Shown here: piece by piece, positions 18,574-26,906 of the stretch
Position numbering within the stretch: the first letter of the stretch is position 1
Layout of the letters: every line of letters starts with the position of its first letter
Assembly: GCF_036867195.1 (NCBI RefSeq)
Contig: NZ_JBAJII010000001.1
Coordinates: forward strand, 2,418,001-2,482,000
Length of the DNA stretch: 64,000 nt
Origin: Arthrobacter sp. Soc17.1.1.1
GTDB lineage: Bacteria > Actinomycetota > Actinomycetes > Actinomycetales > Micrococcaceae
Direction of reading: 5' to 3'
Notes under the pieces: generated by a model
What the model saw: the letters and a program-made list of their open reading frames with translations, nothing else
The model's database searches: none
What the model was told of the DNA's origin: nothing
Translations under genes and position numbers: made by a program

Positions 18574-18594
18574 TTAGGGTCAAAATGACTATAA
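18574..18594. promoter_or_regulatory. NrtR operator (21-bp inverted repeat)
   Basis: Half-sites TTAGGGTCA and TGACTATAA are separated by three A residues. The right half reverse-complements to TTATAGTCA, matching the left at 7 of 9 positions. It lies 36 nt before nrtR, in an AT-rich patch of a very GC-rich region. Known NrtR boxes have this size and dyad form. Confidence 0.8.
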
Positions 18595-18754
18595 CTCATC
18601 GAAGCGGGTCAGGGAAGGCTCCGCCGTGCCGGCCGGACGGACGCCTCCCGGCACGGGGTTGAACCCCCGGCGGGAAGTGTCTAAAGTCTCACGCGTCGGC
18701 CTCCGGGCCGCGCGGCGGGGATGTGTTCGACGGAGCACACGTCCCTGCCTCCCT

Positions 18755-18760
18755 TACGAT
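18755..18760 (+). promoter_or_regulatory. -10 element for leaderless hydrolase mRNA
   Basis: TACGAT ends 7 nt before ATG 18768, with no Shine-Dalgarno sequence, as expected for a leaderless transcript. Confidence 0.5.
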
Positions 18761-18767
18761 GGTGTGC

Positions 18768-19574
18768 ATGGACCACCACGCCGTACACGACGTCGAGGGC
18801 ATCGACCCCCACCTGTCCATCACGCGCAGCGATGCGGCAGACCCGCTCCCGCTGCCGCCGATCCTCCTGCTGCACGGCTTCGGCTCCTCGTCCCGGAGGA
18901 ACTGGACGGACACGGGCTGGGTCCGCTTCCTCAACGACGCCGGCCGCACCGTCATTATGGTGGATCTCCCTGCGCACGGGGACAGCGCGGCGCCGGACGA
19001 CGGCGGCGCCTACACCCCGAGCCGGATGCGCGCGGACATCCTGCAGGCCCTGTTCGACGAGCGCGTGGTACCGCTCCGCGACGGGGACCCCACCTCCGGC
19101 GTCGATATCATCGGCTACTCCTTGGGATCCCGCCTCGCGTGGGAGTTCGGCGCCACACAGCCGGAGATCGTCCGGCGCATGGTGCTGGGTGGGCCGGGGA
19201 CGGCCGACCCGCTCGCCTCCTTCGACCTCGAGGGCGCGGAACGCTTCCTCGCCGGGGGCGCGCCCTCGCAGGACCCGACCACGGCCGACCTCCTGCGCAT
19301 GGCCCAGGCGGGCGATCACGCGGACGTCCCCGCACTCCTGGCGATGGTCGCGGCCATCAAGACCGAGCCGTTCGACCCGGAGGGCGCCGTGCCCCGCATG
19401 CCGCTGCTCCTGGTCACCGGTGACCAGGACGATTACGCCGGCGGCATCGAGGACCTCAGGGCGTGGGCGCCGGACGCCGCCGTGGCGATCCTTCCAGGAC
19501 GGAACCACTCGAACGCCATCACCTCGCGGCTCTTCAAGGACACGGCCCTCGGGTTCCTCGACGCAGGACAGTGA
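18768..19574 (+). CDS. Alpha/beta hydrolase
   Basis: A 268-aa serine hydrolase. The oxyanion-loop motif LLHGFGSS, the nucleophile elbow GYSLGSR (Ser in the G-x-S-x-G context), the acid in VTGDQDDYAG and the catalytic His in GRNHSNAI form a complete triad. No signal peptide. The chosen ATG is 7 nt after a TACGAT -10 box; two other starts lie upstream (ATG 18759 and the frame start at 18723) but have no RBS. It is divergent from nrtR and is followed by the kinase gene. The substrate is unknown (esterase, lactonase or hydrolytic salvage enzyme). Confidence 0.85.
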   Translation: MDHHAVHDVEGIDPHLSITRSDAADPLPLPPILLLHGFGSSSRRNWTDTGWVRFLNDAGRTVIMVDLPAHGDSAAPDDGGAYTPSRMRADILQALFDERVVPLRDGDPTSGVDIIGYSLGSRLAWEFGATQPEIVRRMVLGGPGTADPLASFDLEGAERFLAGGAPSQDPTTADLLRMAQAGDHADVPALLAMVAAIKTEPFDPEGAVPRMPLLLVTGDQDDYAGGIEDLRAWAPDAAVAILPGRNHSNAITSRLFKDTALGFLDAGQ

Positions 19575-19627
19575 TCAAGATTCGATAACGCCCCATCGGG
19601 CGCGCAGGGGCGGGATCCCCCGGACGT

Positions 19628-19633
19628 TATACT
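19628..19633 (+). promoter_or_regulatory. Likely -10 element of the kinase promoter
   Basis: TATACT, a near-consensus hexamer in an AT-rich pocket 67 nt upstream of the kinase start. The -35 region is not convincing. Confidence 0.4.
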
Positions 19634-19700
19634 GACAATTGATCAGCACCCTTAGGGCCGTGCCGGATCGATCATCACGAACTGTCGCGGGAGGACACGC

Positions 19701-20753
19701 ATGCGGGTCCTCGCCGATCGGTACGAGACCACGGGACTGCTCGGCGTCGGAGGAGCCGCCTCGGTGTACCGTGCGGTCGACCGCACCCTCGGCCGGGCCG
19801 TCGCGATCAAGATCTTCAATCCCACGACGTCGGACGACGACGACTACCGCCGCCAGCACACCGAGACGATCCTGCTCTCCACGCTCAACCATCCCGGGCT
19901 CGTGACCCTGCATGACGCCGGGGTGCAGGTGGACGAGGACGGCCGGAGCACCGGCTTCCTGGTCATGGAACTCGTGCACGGTGAGGACCTGCGCCGCCGC
20001 CTCCGGCGGGGCGCGCTCGGCGCGGAGGACGTGGCCCAGCTCGGCGCGGATCTGGCGGATACACTGGCCTACGTCCACTCCGAGGGCGTGGTCCACCGCG
20101 ACGTGAAGCCCGCCAACATCCTGCTCTTCCACAGCGCGGACAACAGCACGCGCCTGTATGCCAAGCTCACGGACTTCGGGATAGCCCGCCTGGTCGACGC
20201 CACGCTGGCCACGGCCGTCGGTGCGACGATCGGCACGGCGAACTACCTCAGCCCGGAGCAGGCCAAGGGCGATCCCGTCGACGGTCGGAGCGACGTCTAC
20301 TCGCTGGGCCTCGTCCTCCTCGAATGCCTGACCGGCGAGAAGGCGTTCCCGGGGCCGGTGGTCGAGGCGGCCCTGGCGCGGCTCCTCCGCGACCCCGAGG
20401 TGCCTGATGCGCTCGGACCGGAGTGGGCGGACCTGCTGCGCCGCATGACGTCGAGGGATCCGGCCCGCCGACCCCACGCGCACGACGTCGCCCTCCAGCT
20501 CCGCAGCCGGACCGGCGACGCCCTCCGGGTCCCGGCTCCCGCGGCGCCGGCTCCCGCAGTGCCGGCTCCCGCAGTGCCGGCACAGCGGGAGCCGGGCGCT
20601 CGTGCCCCGGACGACGCCGGCCCCACCGGCGGCGTGATCACGGGTGGGTCCTTCACGGGCGGGTTCGTCACCGGCGGATCCGTCACGGGCGGTGTCCTCG
20701 GCGGCACTGTCCGCCTGCCGGATCCGCCCCGGCGTGCTCCCAGCATCGCCTGA
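19701..20753 (+). CDS. Soluble PknB-type serine/threonine protein kinase
   Basis: A 350-aa Hanks-type kinase. The Gly loop GVGGAASVY, Lys in AIKIF (about 37), catalytic HRDVKPANILL (about 131-141), DFGIAR (about 157), the activation segment GTANYLSPEQAKG and DVYSLGLVLLECLTG are all present, so it should be active. Unlike PknA/B it has no membrane segment and no PASTA or other sensor domain. After about residue 270 comes a tail with PAPAVPAPAVPA and a TGG-x2-3-TGG repeat rich in Thr, a possible autophosphorylation or docking region. GGGAGG precedes the ATG. A strong terminator follows. Targets are unknown. Confidence 0.92.
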   Translation: MRVLADRYETTGLLGVGGAASVYRAVDRTLGRAVAIKIFNPTTSDDDDYRRQHTETILLSTLNHPGLVTLHDAGVQVDEDGRSTGFLVMELVHGEDLRRRLRRGALGAEDVAQLGADLADTLAYVHSEGVVHRDVKPANILLFHSADNSTRLYAKLTDFGIARLVDATLATAVGATIGTANYLSPEQAKGDPVDGRSDVYSLGLVLLECLTGEKAFPGPVVEAALARLLRDPEVPDALGPEWADLLRRMTSRDPARRPHAHDVALQLRSRTGDALRVPAPAAPAPAVPAPAVPAQREPGARAPDDAGPTGGVITGGSFTGGFVTGGSVTGGVLGGTVRLPDPPRRAPSIA

Positions 20754-20867
20754 GCCTCCCGGTATCACCTGAGGACAGCATCCGGCGTCCGACCCGGACG
20801 CCTCGCGGCTCCTCCTGGTTCTACCCCTGCTCCTGGCGCCGGCTTCCTGCCCGACGACCGGCGCATC

Positions 20868-20922
20868 GACACGGAAGGGCCCGGGTCACCGGCACTGCCG
20901 ATGACCCGGGCCCTTCCGTGTC
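20868..20922. terminator. Bidirectional terminator, 21-bp stem
   Basis: A perfect 21-bp inverted repeat (20868-20888 with 20902-20922) with a 13-nt loop, between the kinase and the convergent small acidic protein gene, 9 nt from the latter's stop. Confidence 0.88.
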
Positions 20923-20931
20923 TGTTCCGGG

Positions 20932-21099
20932 TCAGGACCCGTCGCCGTCGTCCTCTTCCGGCTCGAAGTTGCTCGGCTCGTCGGTCGATCCCGCCGCCAC
21001 GCCGTCCTCGCTCGCGGGGATGGTGCCCTCGGGGCCGGCGCCCTGGGCGTCGTCGCCTTCGTGCCCGGTACCTTCGTGTTCGGTGCCTTCGGTACTCAT
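20932..21099 (-). CDS. Small acidic protein, 55 aa, unknown function
   Basis: A short ORF starting MSTEGTEHEG and ending FEPEEDDGDGS. It holds 17 acidic residues (Asp plus Glu) and no Lys or Arg, so it is extremely acidic and probably disordered. Support for being real: a strong GGAGGACC Shine-Dalgarno 6 nt before the ATG, a terminator-like 21-bp hairpin right after the stop, and an MFS gene upstream on the same strand (87 nt away). An N-terminal near-repeat (EGTEHEGTGHEG) is visible. No function can be assigned. Confidence 0.7.
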   Translation of the reverse strand: MSTEGTEHEGTGHEGDDAQGAGPEGTIPASEDGVAAGSTDEPSNFEPEEDDGDGS

Positions 21100-21186
21100 A
21101 TCGGTCCTCCTGCAGCTCGGATGTCTTCCGATCCTATGCGCCGCGCAGGGGAAGCGACAGCGCGCCGGCCGGTCACGACCAGCATG

Positions 21187-22539
21187 CTATGGGACGCGTC
21201 GTCCGGCACTCGGGGACGTGCCCCGTCCACTCCCCGCGCGCCGCAGGGCGACGGCGGAGAGCACACCGAGGAGCAGCAGGACGGCTGCCGACGACGCCGG
21301 GACCGCCGCAGCGCCTGCGGCTCCGGCCGATTCCGCGAGCGTCCCGGCGAGCGCCGAGCCGATCGCCGTTCCTGCGACGATACCGCTGGCGAGCAGCGTC
21401 ATGACCGTGCCGAGCCTGTTCGCCGGAGCGACCTCCGAGCCGATGGAGAAGATGGTCACCATGGTGGGTCCCACGAAGAGGCCGAGGACGAGCAGCACCG
21501 CGACCATGGCGCCGATCGAGTCGGGAAGGGCCAGCGCCACTGCGGCGGCCGCCATCGCCGCAGCCGATGCGATCCAGCGGGCGGTGTGGCCGAAGCGCCG
21601 GGGCCAGTAGGCCACGGACAGGGCGGCGATCGCGGAACTGAGCCCCATCACGGCATACAGCAGCCCCGAGGACTCCGGGGAGCCGAAGTGCCCGGTGAAG
21701 GCCGTGAGGAACGTCTGCGTGGACCCGAAGAACGTCCCCATGGCGATCATGCCCGCCACGGGGAGCAGGACGAGCCACGCCCGGTAACCAAGCGCCTCCG
21801 CGCCGGTGGCGCCGCCGTCGCCCGCGGGCGCGGGGGGCGCATCGCTGAACGCCACGGTCCGGTGCACGGCGAAGGCGCTGACGAGGGTGAGGGTGAGGGC
21901 GGCGGCCAGGGCCAGCGGGAGCCAGGGCGCGATCAGTCCGGCCAGCAGGCCCACGAGGGCAGGGCCGAGCACGAAGGTCAGTTCGTCGGCCGTCCCCTCG
22001 TAGGACAGCGCGGTGTCGAGATCCGCGCCGCAGCCGCGGGTCATCGCCATCCAGCGGACCCTGGCGAGCGGACCGATCTGCGGGCACGTGAAGCCCATCG
22101 CGAAGGCCGCGACGAGCACGAGGGCGAGGGCTCCTCCCGTGAAGCGTTCGCTCGTGAGGGTCACGACCAGCAGGGCGGCGATGGCCAGGGTGTTGAGGAC
22201 CGCCGAGACGAGCAGCACGATCCGCTGGCCGCGCCGGTCCGCGAGGACGCCGAGCAGGGGGGCGCCCAGGGCCGAGCCGATACCCACGGCGCCGGCCGCG
22301 AATCCGCCGGCGGCGTACGAGTCGCTGGCAGTGGTCACGAGCGTCAAGGCGCCGACGGTGAGCATCGCGAGGGGAAGCCGGGCGAAGAGGCCGAGGACGA
22401 GGAAGGAGGTACCCGCGAGTCGCGGCAGCACGCCGAACCTGCCGAGGCGGGAGCGCTCAGGGCTGTCGGGGTGGGGTGCGGGGGACGGTGTCGGGGACGG
22501 GAGGGAGTCCGCCGAGGCGGGCGTCGGGTTCTTGTACAT
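21187..22539 (-). CDS. MFS transporter
   Basis: A 450-aa major facilitator with about 12 membrane segments. The N-terminal 40 residues are Pro/Ser-rich and cytosolic; TM1 starts around LAGTSFLVLGLFARLPLAML. The loop 2-3 motif GVLADRRGQRIVLL matches MFS motif A (G-x-L-a-D-r-x-G-r-r). The general layout recalls sugar- or drug-efflux-type MFS proteins (YfmO/SotB-like), but the substrate is not evident. ATG 22539 follows GGAAAG and was chosen over a longer frame lacking an RBS. The upstream neighbour is sbcC (70 nt). Confidence 0.85.
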   Translation of the reverse strand: MYKNPTPASADSLPSPTPSPAPHPDSPERSRLGRFGVLPRLAGTSFLVLGLFARLPLAMLTVGALTLVTTASDSYAAGGFAAGAVGIGSALGAPLLGVLADRRGQRIVLLVSAVLNTLAIAALLVVTLTSERFTGGALALVLVAAFAMGFTCPQIGPLARVRWMAMTRGCGADLDTALSYEGTADELTFVLGPALVGLLAGLIAPWLPLALAAALTLTLVSAFAVHRTVAFSDAPPAPAGDGGATGAEALGYRAWLVLLPVAGMIAMGTFFGSTQTFLTAFTGHFGSPESSGLLYAVMGLSSAIAALSVAYWPRRFGHTARWIASAAAMAAAAVALALPDSIGAMVAVLLVLGLFVGPTMVTIFSIGSEVAPANRLGTVMTLLASGIVAGTAIGSALAGTLAESAGAAGAAAVPASSAAVLLLLGVLSAVALRRAGSGRGTSPSAGRRVP

Positions 22540-22610
22540 GCGCTTTCCGGGTGCGTCGAACGCGCATCGTCCCCCCTCCCGATGCGCCCGACCCGTAGCC
22601 GCTACCAAGT

Positions 22611-25600
22611 TTACACGCCGGCGGACTGCTCCACGAGGCGCAGGATCGAGCCCTGCCGCCCTTTGACGACCTGCAGCTGCGCACTCACCCGCTGCTTGAG
22701 CTCGGGCACGTGGCTCACCAGCCCCACCACGCGCCCTCCGCTCCTCAGGCCCTCGAGTGCGTCCATGACCTGCTCGAGGGCCTGGTCGTCGAGGGAGCCG
22801 AACCCCTCGTCCACGAACAGGGTCTCGATGTCGAGTCCGCCGGCCTCCTGCTGCACCACGTCCGCCAGGCCGAGGGCCAGCGCCAGCGACGCCATGAAGG
22901 ACTCGCCACCCGAGAGGGTCGAGGTGTCGCGTCGGTTGCCGGTCCAGCCATCGATCACGTTCAGGCCCAGTCCCGACCGCTTGTTGCCGGCGGTGGCGTC
23001 GCTGTGCACGAGTTGGTAGCGGCCGTCGGACATCTGGAGCAGTCGCTCGGTGGCAGCGGCGGCCACCTGCTCGAGCCGTGACGCCAGGACGTAGGTCGCC
23101 AGGGACATCTTGTAGGTGTTCTCCCCTCCCCCGCGGGCCGTGTCGGCGACGGCTGCCACCAGGCGGGCGCGCTCCCGCAGCGGTGCGACGTCCCGCTCGA
23201 GGTCCTCGAGCTGCCGCGCGTACGTCTCCAGCTGGGCCACGGACTGGCCGAGCACCTCCGCCCGGATCCCTGCCCGGTGCGCCCGGACCCTGAGGTCCTC
23301 GGCGGTGGCGCCTGCGCGCCGCTCGTCCTCCTCGGAGGGCGGCTCGATGCCGTCCCGCTCCTCACGGAGGGTCTCCTGGACCACCGGGTCGTCCCACGCC
23401 GCGTCCAGGCGGTGGCCACGGACCTCGTGGTCCCGCACCTCCCGCGTCACCTGCGCGTAGCGGTCCTCGGTCATGAGCGCGGCGCGCGCATCCTCGGCCG
23501 AGGCGAACGACGTGGCGCGCAGGGCCTCGTCGAGGCGCTTCCGGTTGTCCGCCTGGCGCGCGACGGCGCGCACCACGTCGTCGAACGTGTCACGGACGGC
23601 TTCGAGGCGGTCCTGGGCACGCTGCACCCCGTCGATACGCTCCGCCAGCGACGGCGCCCCTGCCTGGAGACCGGCGAGCCGCTGCACGAGGAGGTCCTCC
23701 TGGTCCAGCAGCGAGGCCCTCCGTGATTCCGCGGCGGCCCGTTCCTCCCGGAGCGCGTCCCGCAGCCTGGCGGCCCGGTCCTCCTCCTCGACGGACGCCC
23801 GGATCCGTTCCTCGACGGCCGAGCATTCCCTCTGCGCCGCGTCGGCGGCATCGAGCGTCGCGCGTGCCGCGAGGGTCGCGGCAGCAGCGTCCTCGGCCGG
23901 GGTGTCGCCGCCCCTGGCCGCGAGGTCGGCCACCTCGAGCCGCACCCGGTCCCGCACCTCCCGGGCGTCGTCCTGGGCGGACTCGGCCTCGGACTGCAGG
24001 CGGCGCGCGGCCTGCTCCTCCTCGAGGGTGATCCGGTGCCCGCCGGGCGACGTGACGGGCGCCGGGTGCTCCGGGCTGCCGCAGACCGGGCACGGCTGCC
24101 CGTCCTCCAGCCGCGCGGCGAGTTCCTCGGCGGACTGCTCGAGCCGGAGCTCGAGCGTGCGGAGCCACTCCTCCTTCAGCTGGAGGAAGCGCCCGGCCGC
24201 CGCGGCGTATGCCGTGTCCGCCGCGGTGCGGCGCTCGACGGCCGCGCGGTACTGCCGTACGACGTCCTCGGCGGCGACGGCCGCGGCGAGATCGGCCCGG
24301 AGGTGCTCCAGTCCGTCGGCCGCGAGGCGGAGCGGCACGAGGCGTTCGGTGTCCTCCGTGCGCGTGCGCTGGAGCCGGGCCACGGTCCCGACCGCCTCCT
24401 CGATGCGCCGGACGAGGTCGCCGACCGTCGACGTCCCCGACTGCAGCGCGGTACGGATGTCCAGCAGCCGCCGCTCGTCGGGCAGGGCGGCTCGCAGGAC
24501 GCCCAGGGCGGACGAGGACGCCGCGCAGGCGTCCGCCAGTGCGTCGCGGGGCACGGCGTCGTCGGAGAGGAGCCCGAGATCGAAGTACTCGGCGGCGACG
24601 GCGTCCTCCCGCACGCGGTCGAGGGCCTCCCGGTGCAGGGAGCGGGCCCGCTCGACCGCGGCGACTCCGTCGTCGTCCAGACCGAGGAGGCCCGCCAGTG
24701 CCTGCGCCTGGTCGTGCTGCCGCAGGACGCCGGCCAGGTCGGCGATCCTCCGGGCGCCGCCCTCGTGCTCCTCCCGCTGTGCCCGGAGCTGCGCGAGGGC
24801 CGCGAAGCTGCCGCGCCGTCGCCGGATGTCCGCGAGCGCTCCGTCGGCGAGGGCGCTCTGTTCCGTGAGGTCGAGGCTCTCGAGCGCTGCCGTGTCCCGC
24901 TGCGTCGCGAGGGCGTCGGTCATGGCCTGCATCGACGCCGACCCGTCCGCTGCCTCGAGGGCATCCCCGGTACCGCCGACGTCGTGGCGCTGGGCCTCGT
25001 CGATGGCACGGAGCAGGAGATGCCGCTGCTGGTCCTCCTGCCCGGCGAGCTCGCGCCCGACCCGCTGGCTCTCCTCGCCGAACAGTCTCTCGAGATCCTC
25101 GAAGCGCGTGGTCGAGAAGAGCCTCTGGAGCAGTTCCCGCCGCGGCTTGGCGTCCGCGCGGAGGAAGGCCGCGAACTCGCCCTGGGGCAGCATCACCACC
25201 TTGGTGAACTGCTCCTTGTCCATGCCGAGCAGCGCCTGCAGCTCGAGCCCGGCCTCGTCGTTGCGGGCCGATTTCTGCACCCACTCGGCGCCGACGCGTT
25301 CGCTGAGGAGGGTGCGGGCCTGTTCGGTCGTCGTGCCGCCGCCCCGCCGTGCGGGCCGCTCCCAGGCCGGTGACCGCACCACGCGGAAGCGGCGGTCGGC
25401 GACGGAGAACTCGAGGGAGACCTCGGGCGCCACGGACTCGGCCGCGTGGTCGCTGCGCAGCCGTTTGGCGGCCTGGCGCGCACCCGGGACCGAGCCGTAG
25501 AGCACGAAGCACACGGCGTCGAGCACGCTCGACTTGCCCGCCCCGGTGGGTCCGTTGAGGAGGAACAGACCCTGCGCGGACAGGGCGTCGAAGTCGACGC

Positions 25601-25655
25601 TCTGGCGGTCGGCGAAGGGCCCGAACGCCTGGATCTCGAGGTGGTGCAGTCTCAC
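22611..25655 (-). CDS. sbcC: Nuclease SbcCD subunit C (SMC-like ATPase)
   Basis: A 1014-aa Rad50-like ATPase that, with SbcD, opens hairpins and processes DNA ends. The Walker A GPTGAGKSS is at residues 35-43 and the Q-loop region contains MLPQGEFAAFL. Two long coiled coils flank the zinc hook QPCPVCGSPEHP (Cys about 521 and 524). The C-terminal signature LSGGESFMASLALALGLADV lies near 905-925, and Walker B ETLFVDEGFGSLDD near 940-953. The start is GTG with AGGAAG located inside the end of sbcD, 9 nt after the sbcD stop, so the pair is an operon. Confidence 0.95.
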   Translation of the reverse strand: MRLHHLEIQAFGPFADRQSVDFDALSAQGLFLLNGPTGAGKSSVLDAVCFVLYGSVPGARQAAKRLRSDHAAESVAPEVSLEFSVADRRFRVVRSPAWERPARRGGGTTTEQARTLLSERVGAEWVQKSARNDEAGLELQALLGMDKEQFTKVVMLPQGEFAAFLRADAKPRRELLQRLFSTTRFEDLERLFGEESQRVGRELAGQEDQQRHLLLRAIDEAQRHDVGGTGDALEAADGSASMQAMTDALATQRDTAALESLDLTEQSALADGALADIRRRRGSFAALAQLRAQREEHEGGARRIADLAGVLRQHDQAQALAGLLGLDDDGVAAVERARSLHREALDRVREDAVAAEYFDLGLLSDDAVPRDALADACAASSSALGVLRAALPDERRLLDIRTALQSGTSTVGDLVRRIEEAVGTVARLQRTRTEDTERLVPLRLAADGLEHLRADLAAAVAAEDVVRQYRAAVERRTAADTAYAAAAGRFLQLKEEWLRTLELRLEQSAEELAARLEDGQPCPVCGSPEHPAPVTSPGGHRITLEEEQAARRLQSEAESAQDDAREVRDRVRLEVADLAARGGDTPAEDAAAATLAARATLDAADAAQRECSAVEERIRASVEEEDRAARLRDALREERAAAESRRASLLDQEDLLVQRLAGLQAGAPSLAERIDGVQRAQDRLEAVRDTFDDVVRAVARQADNRKRLDEALRATSFASAEDARAALMTEDRYAQVTREVRDHEVRGHRLDAAWDDPVVQETLREERDGIEPPSEEDERRAGATAEDLRVRAHRAGIRAEVLGQSVAQLETYARQLEDLERDVAPLRERARLVAAVADTARGGGENTYKMSLATYVLASRLEQVAAAATERLLQMSDGRYQLVHSDATAGNKRSGLGLNVIDGWTGNRRDTSTLSGGESFMASLALALGLADVVQQEAGGLDIETLFVDEGFGSLDDQALEQVMDALEGLRSGGRVVGLVSHVPELKQRVSAQLQVVKGRQGSILRLVEQSAGV

Positions 25656-25664
25656 GGGTGCTTC

Positions 25665-26828
25665 CTACCGTTCGTGGGCGAGGCTCAGGGCGGTGTCGAC
25701 GGTCCGCCGGACCAGCGCCTGCTCCTCCGGCGAGGCCTTCCGGCCGCGGACGTGCTCGAGGAAGCCGCAGCAGATGTCGGCGTCGTCCCTGGCCCCCGCG
25801 ATGCGTTCGCTGTAGGTCCGGGTGTCCGCGCCGGCTCCGCCCTCGGGGGCGAAGGCGAGCACCAGGGTGTCGGGGAAGCGTGTCCGGAGGCGCTCCATGG
25901 CGCGTGCCGGGCGCTCGGGATCGGTGAGGGTGACCTGGCAGTAGGCGGTCTCCGCCCAGTCGAGGTCGGCCCGGCCGAGCAGGTCGTCGAGCCGGCCCTC
26001 GAGCACGGCGAGGTCCCGGGGTGCGGGCCAGTCGACGGCGCGGATGTCCGTCACGCCGGTGTGGTCCACGTCCAGGAGCCAGGCTCCCTTGGTGTGGTCG
26101 ACCTCGGAGAAGGAGTAGGCGAGAGGCGAGCCCGAGTACCGCACGGTCCCGGAGAGCTTCTGCCGGCCGTGCAGATGGCCGAGCGCGCTGTAGTCGAAGC
26201 CGTCGAAGAGGGAGAGCGGCACAGCGCCGAGTCCGCCGATGGCAAGGTCGCGTTCGCTGTCGGTGGGTGCGCCGCCGGCGGCGAAGGTGTGGGCCATGAC
26301 GATCGACACCACGCGCCGGCCCTCCGCCCTCCGGCCGAGGTCCTCGCGGATGCGGTCGAGGGCCGCACCGGTGACGGCCGTGTGGGTCCCGGCGTCCGCT
26401 GCCAGCGCGTCCGCGACGACGCGCGGTTCCAGATAGGGGATGCCGTAGACGGCGAGCTCGGCGTCCTGCCCGAGCGGCCACGTGACCGGGACGGCGATGT
26501 CCTCGAGGCGCGTACGGAGGTGGACTCCCCCGCGGGAGAGGAGCCGACCGCCGAATCCGAGCCTGGTGGCGGAATCGTGGTTCCCGCTGCTGATGACCAC
26601 CTGTGCACCGGCGACGGTCAGCCGGTCCAGTGCCTCGTCGAGGAGGGCCACGACGTCGACGGCGGGCAGGGCGCGGTCGTAGACATCCCCGGCGACGAGG
26701 ACGACGTCGACGCCTTCCTCGCGCACGGTCTTCTCGAGGCTGTCGAGGAAGATCCGCTGGGCGTCGAGGGTCCCGGTGCCGTGGAAGGAACGGCCCAGGT
26801 GCCAGTCGGATGTGTGGAGGATCCTCAT
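25665..26828 (-). CDS. sbcD: Exonuclease SbcD (Mre11-like nuclease subunit)
   Basis: A 387-aa metallophosphoesterase-fold nuclease, the partner of SbcC. The metal-binding motifs are clear: LHTSDWHLGRSF (D-x-H), VAGDVYDRALP (GDxxD), SSGNHDSATRL (GNHD), VMAHTFA and a G-H-x-H in ALGHLHGRQ. ATG 26828 gives the canonical N-terminus MRILHTSDWHLG and is 7 nt after a TAGCGT -10 box, suggesting a leaderless mRNA. The longer open frame would include that promoter. Confidence 0.95.
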   Translation of the reverse strand: MRILHTSDWHLGRSFHGTGTLDAQRIFLDSLEKTVREEGVDVVLVAGDVYDRALPAVDVVALLDEALDRLTVAGAQVVISSGNHDSATRLGFGGRLLSRGGVHLRTRLEDIAVPVTWPLGQDAELAVYGIPYLEPRVVADALAADAGTHTAVTGAALDRIREDLGRRAEGRRVVSIVMAHTFAAGGAPTDSERDLAIGGLGAVPLSLFDGFDYSALGHLHGRQKLSGTVRYSGSPLAYSFSEVDHTKGAWLLDVDHTGVTDIRAVDWPAPRDLAVLEGRLDDLLGRADLDWAETAYCQVTLTDPERPARAMERLRTRFPDTLVLAFAPEGGAGADTRTYSERIAGARDDADICCGFLEHVRGRKASPEEQALVRRTVDTALSLAHER

Positions 26829-26835
26829 GATTTTC

Positions 26836-26841
26836 ACGCTA
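26836..26841 (-). promoter_or_regulatory. -10 element for leaderless sbcDC mRNA
   Basis: TAGCGT on the minus strand, with 7 nt between it and the sbcD ATG. Confidence 0.5.
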
Positions 26842-26844
26842 CCG

Positions 26845-26889
26845 CCACACGCCGACATTGTCCGGGTCGGTGTCCGGGTCGGCGTGCGG
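26845..26889 (-). terminator. Probable terminator of the aquaporin gene
   Basis: A 12-bp inverted repeat with one mismatch (26845-26856 with 26878-26889) and a 21-nt loop containing a direct repeat of GTCCGGGTCGG. It sits between the aquaporin stop and the sbcD promoter. Confidence 0.45.
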
Positions 26890-26906
26890 CTCGCTGCGGC
26901 ATGGTG

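Noticed and set aside
18624..18656. 9-bp hairpin in the nrtR/hydrolase divergent spacer as a terminator
   Set aside because: It lies between divergent promoters, where no gene ends; probably a chance GC-rich palindrome.
18655..18667. tRNA T-arm-like sequence (GGGGTTGAACCCC)
   Set aside because: No acceptor stem, anticodon arm or D arm can be built around it on either strand.
24036..25373. Long plus-strand open frame opposite sbcC as a gene
   Set aside because: It is a mirror of sbcC coding sequence with no RBS or recognisable motifs; long antisense frames are expected at this GC content.
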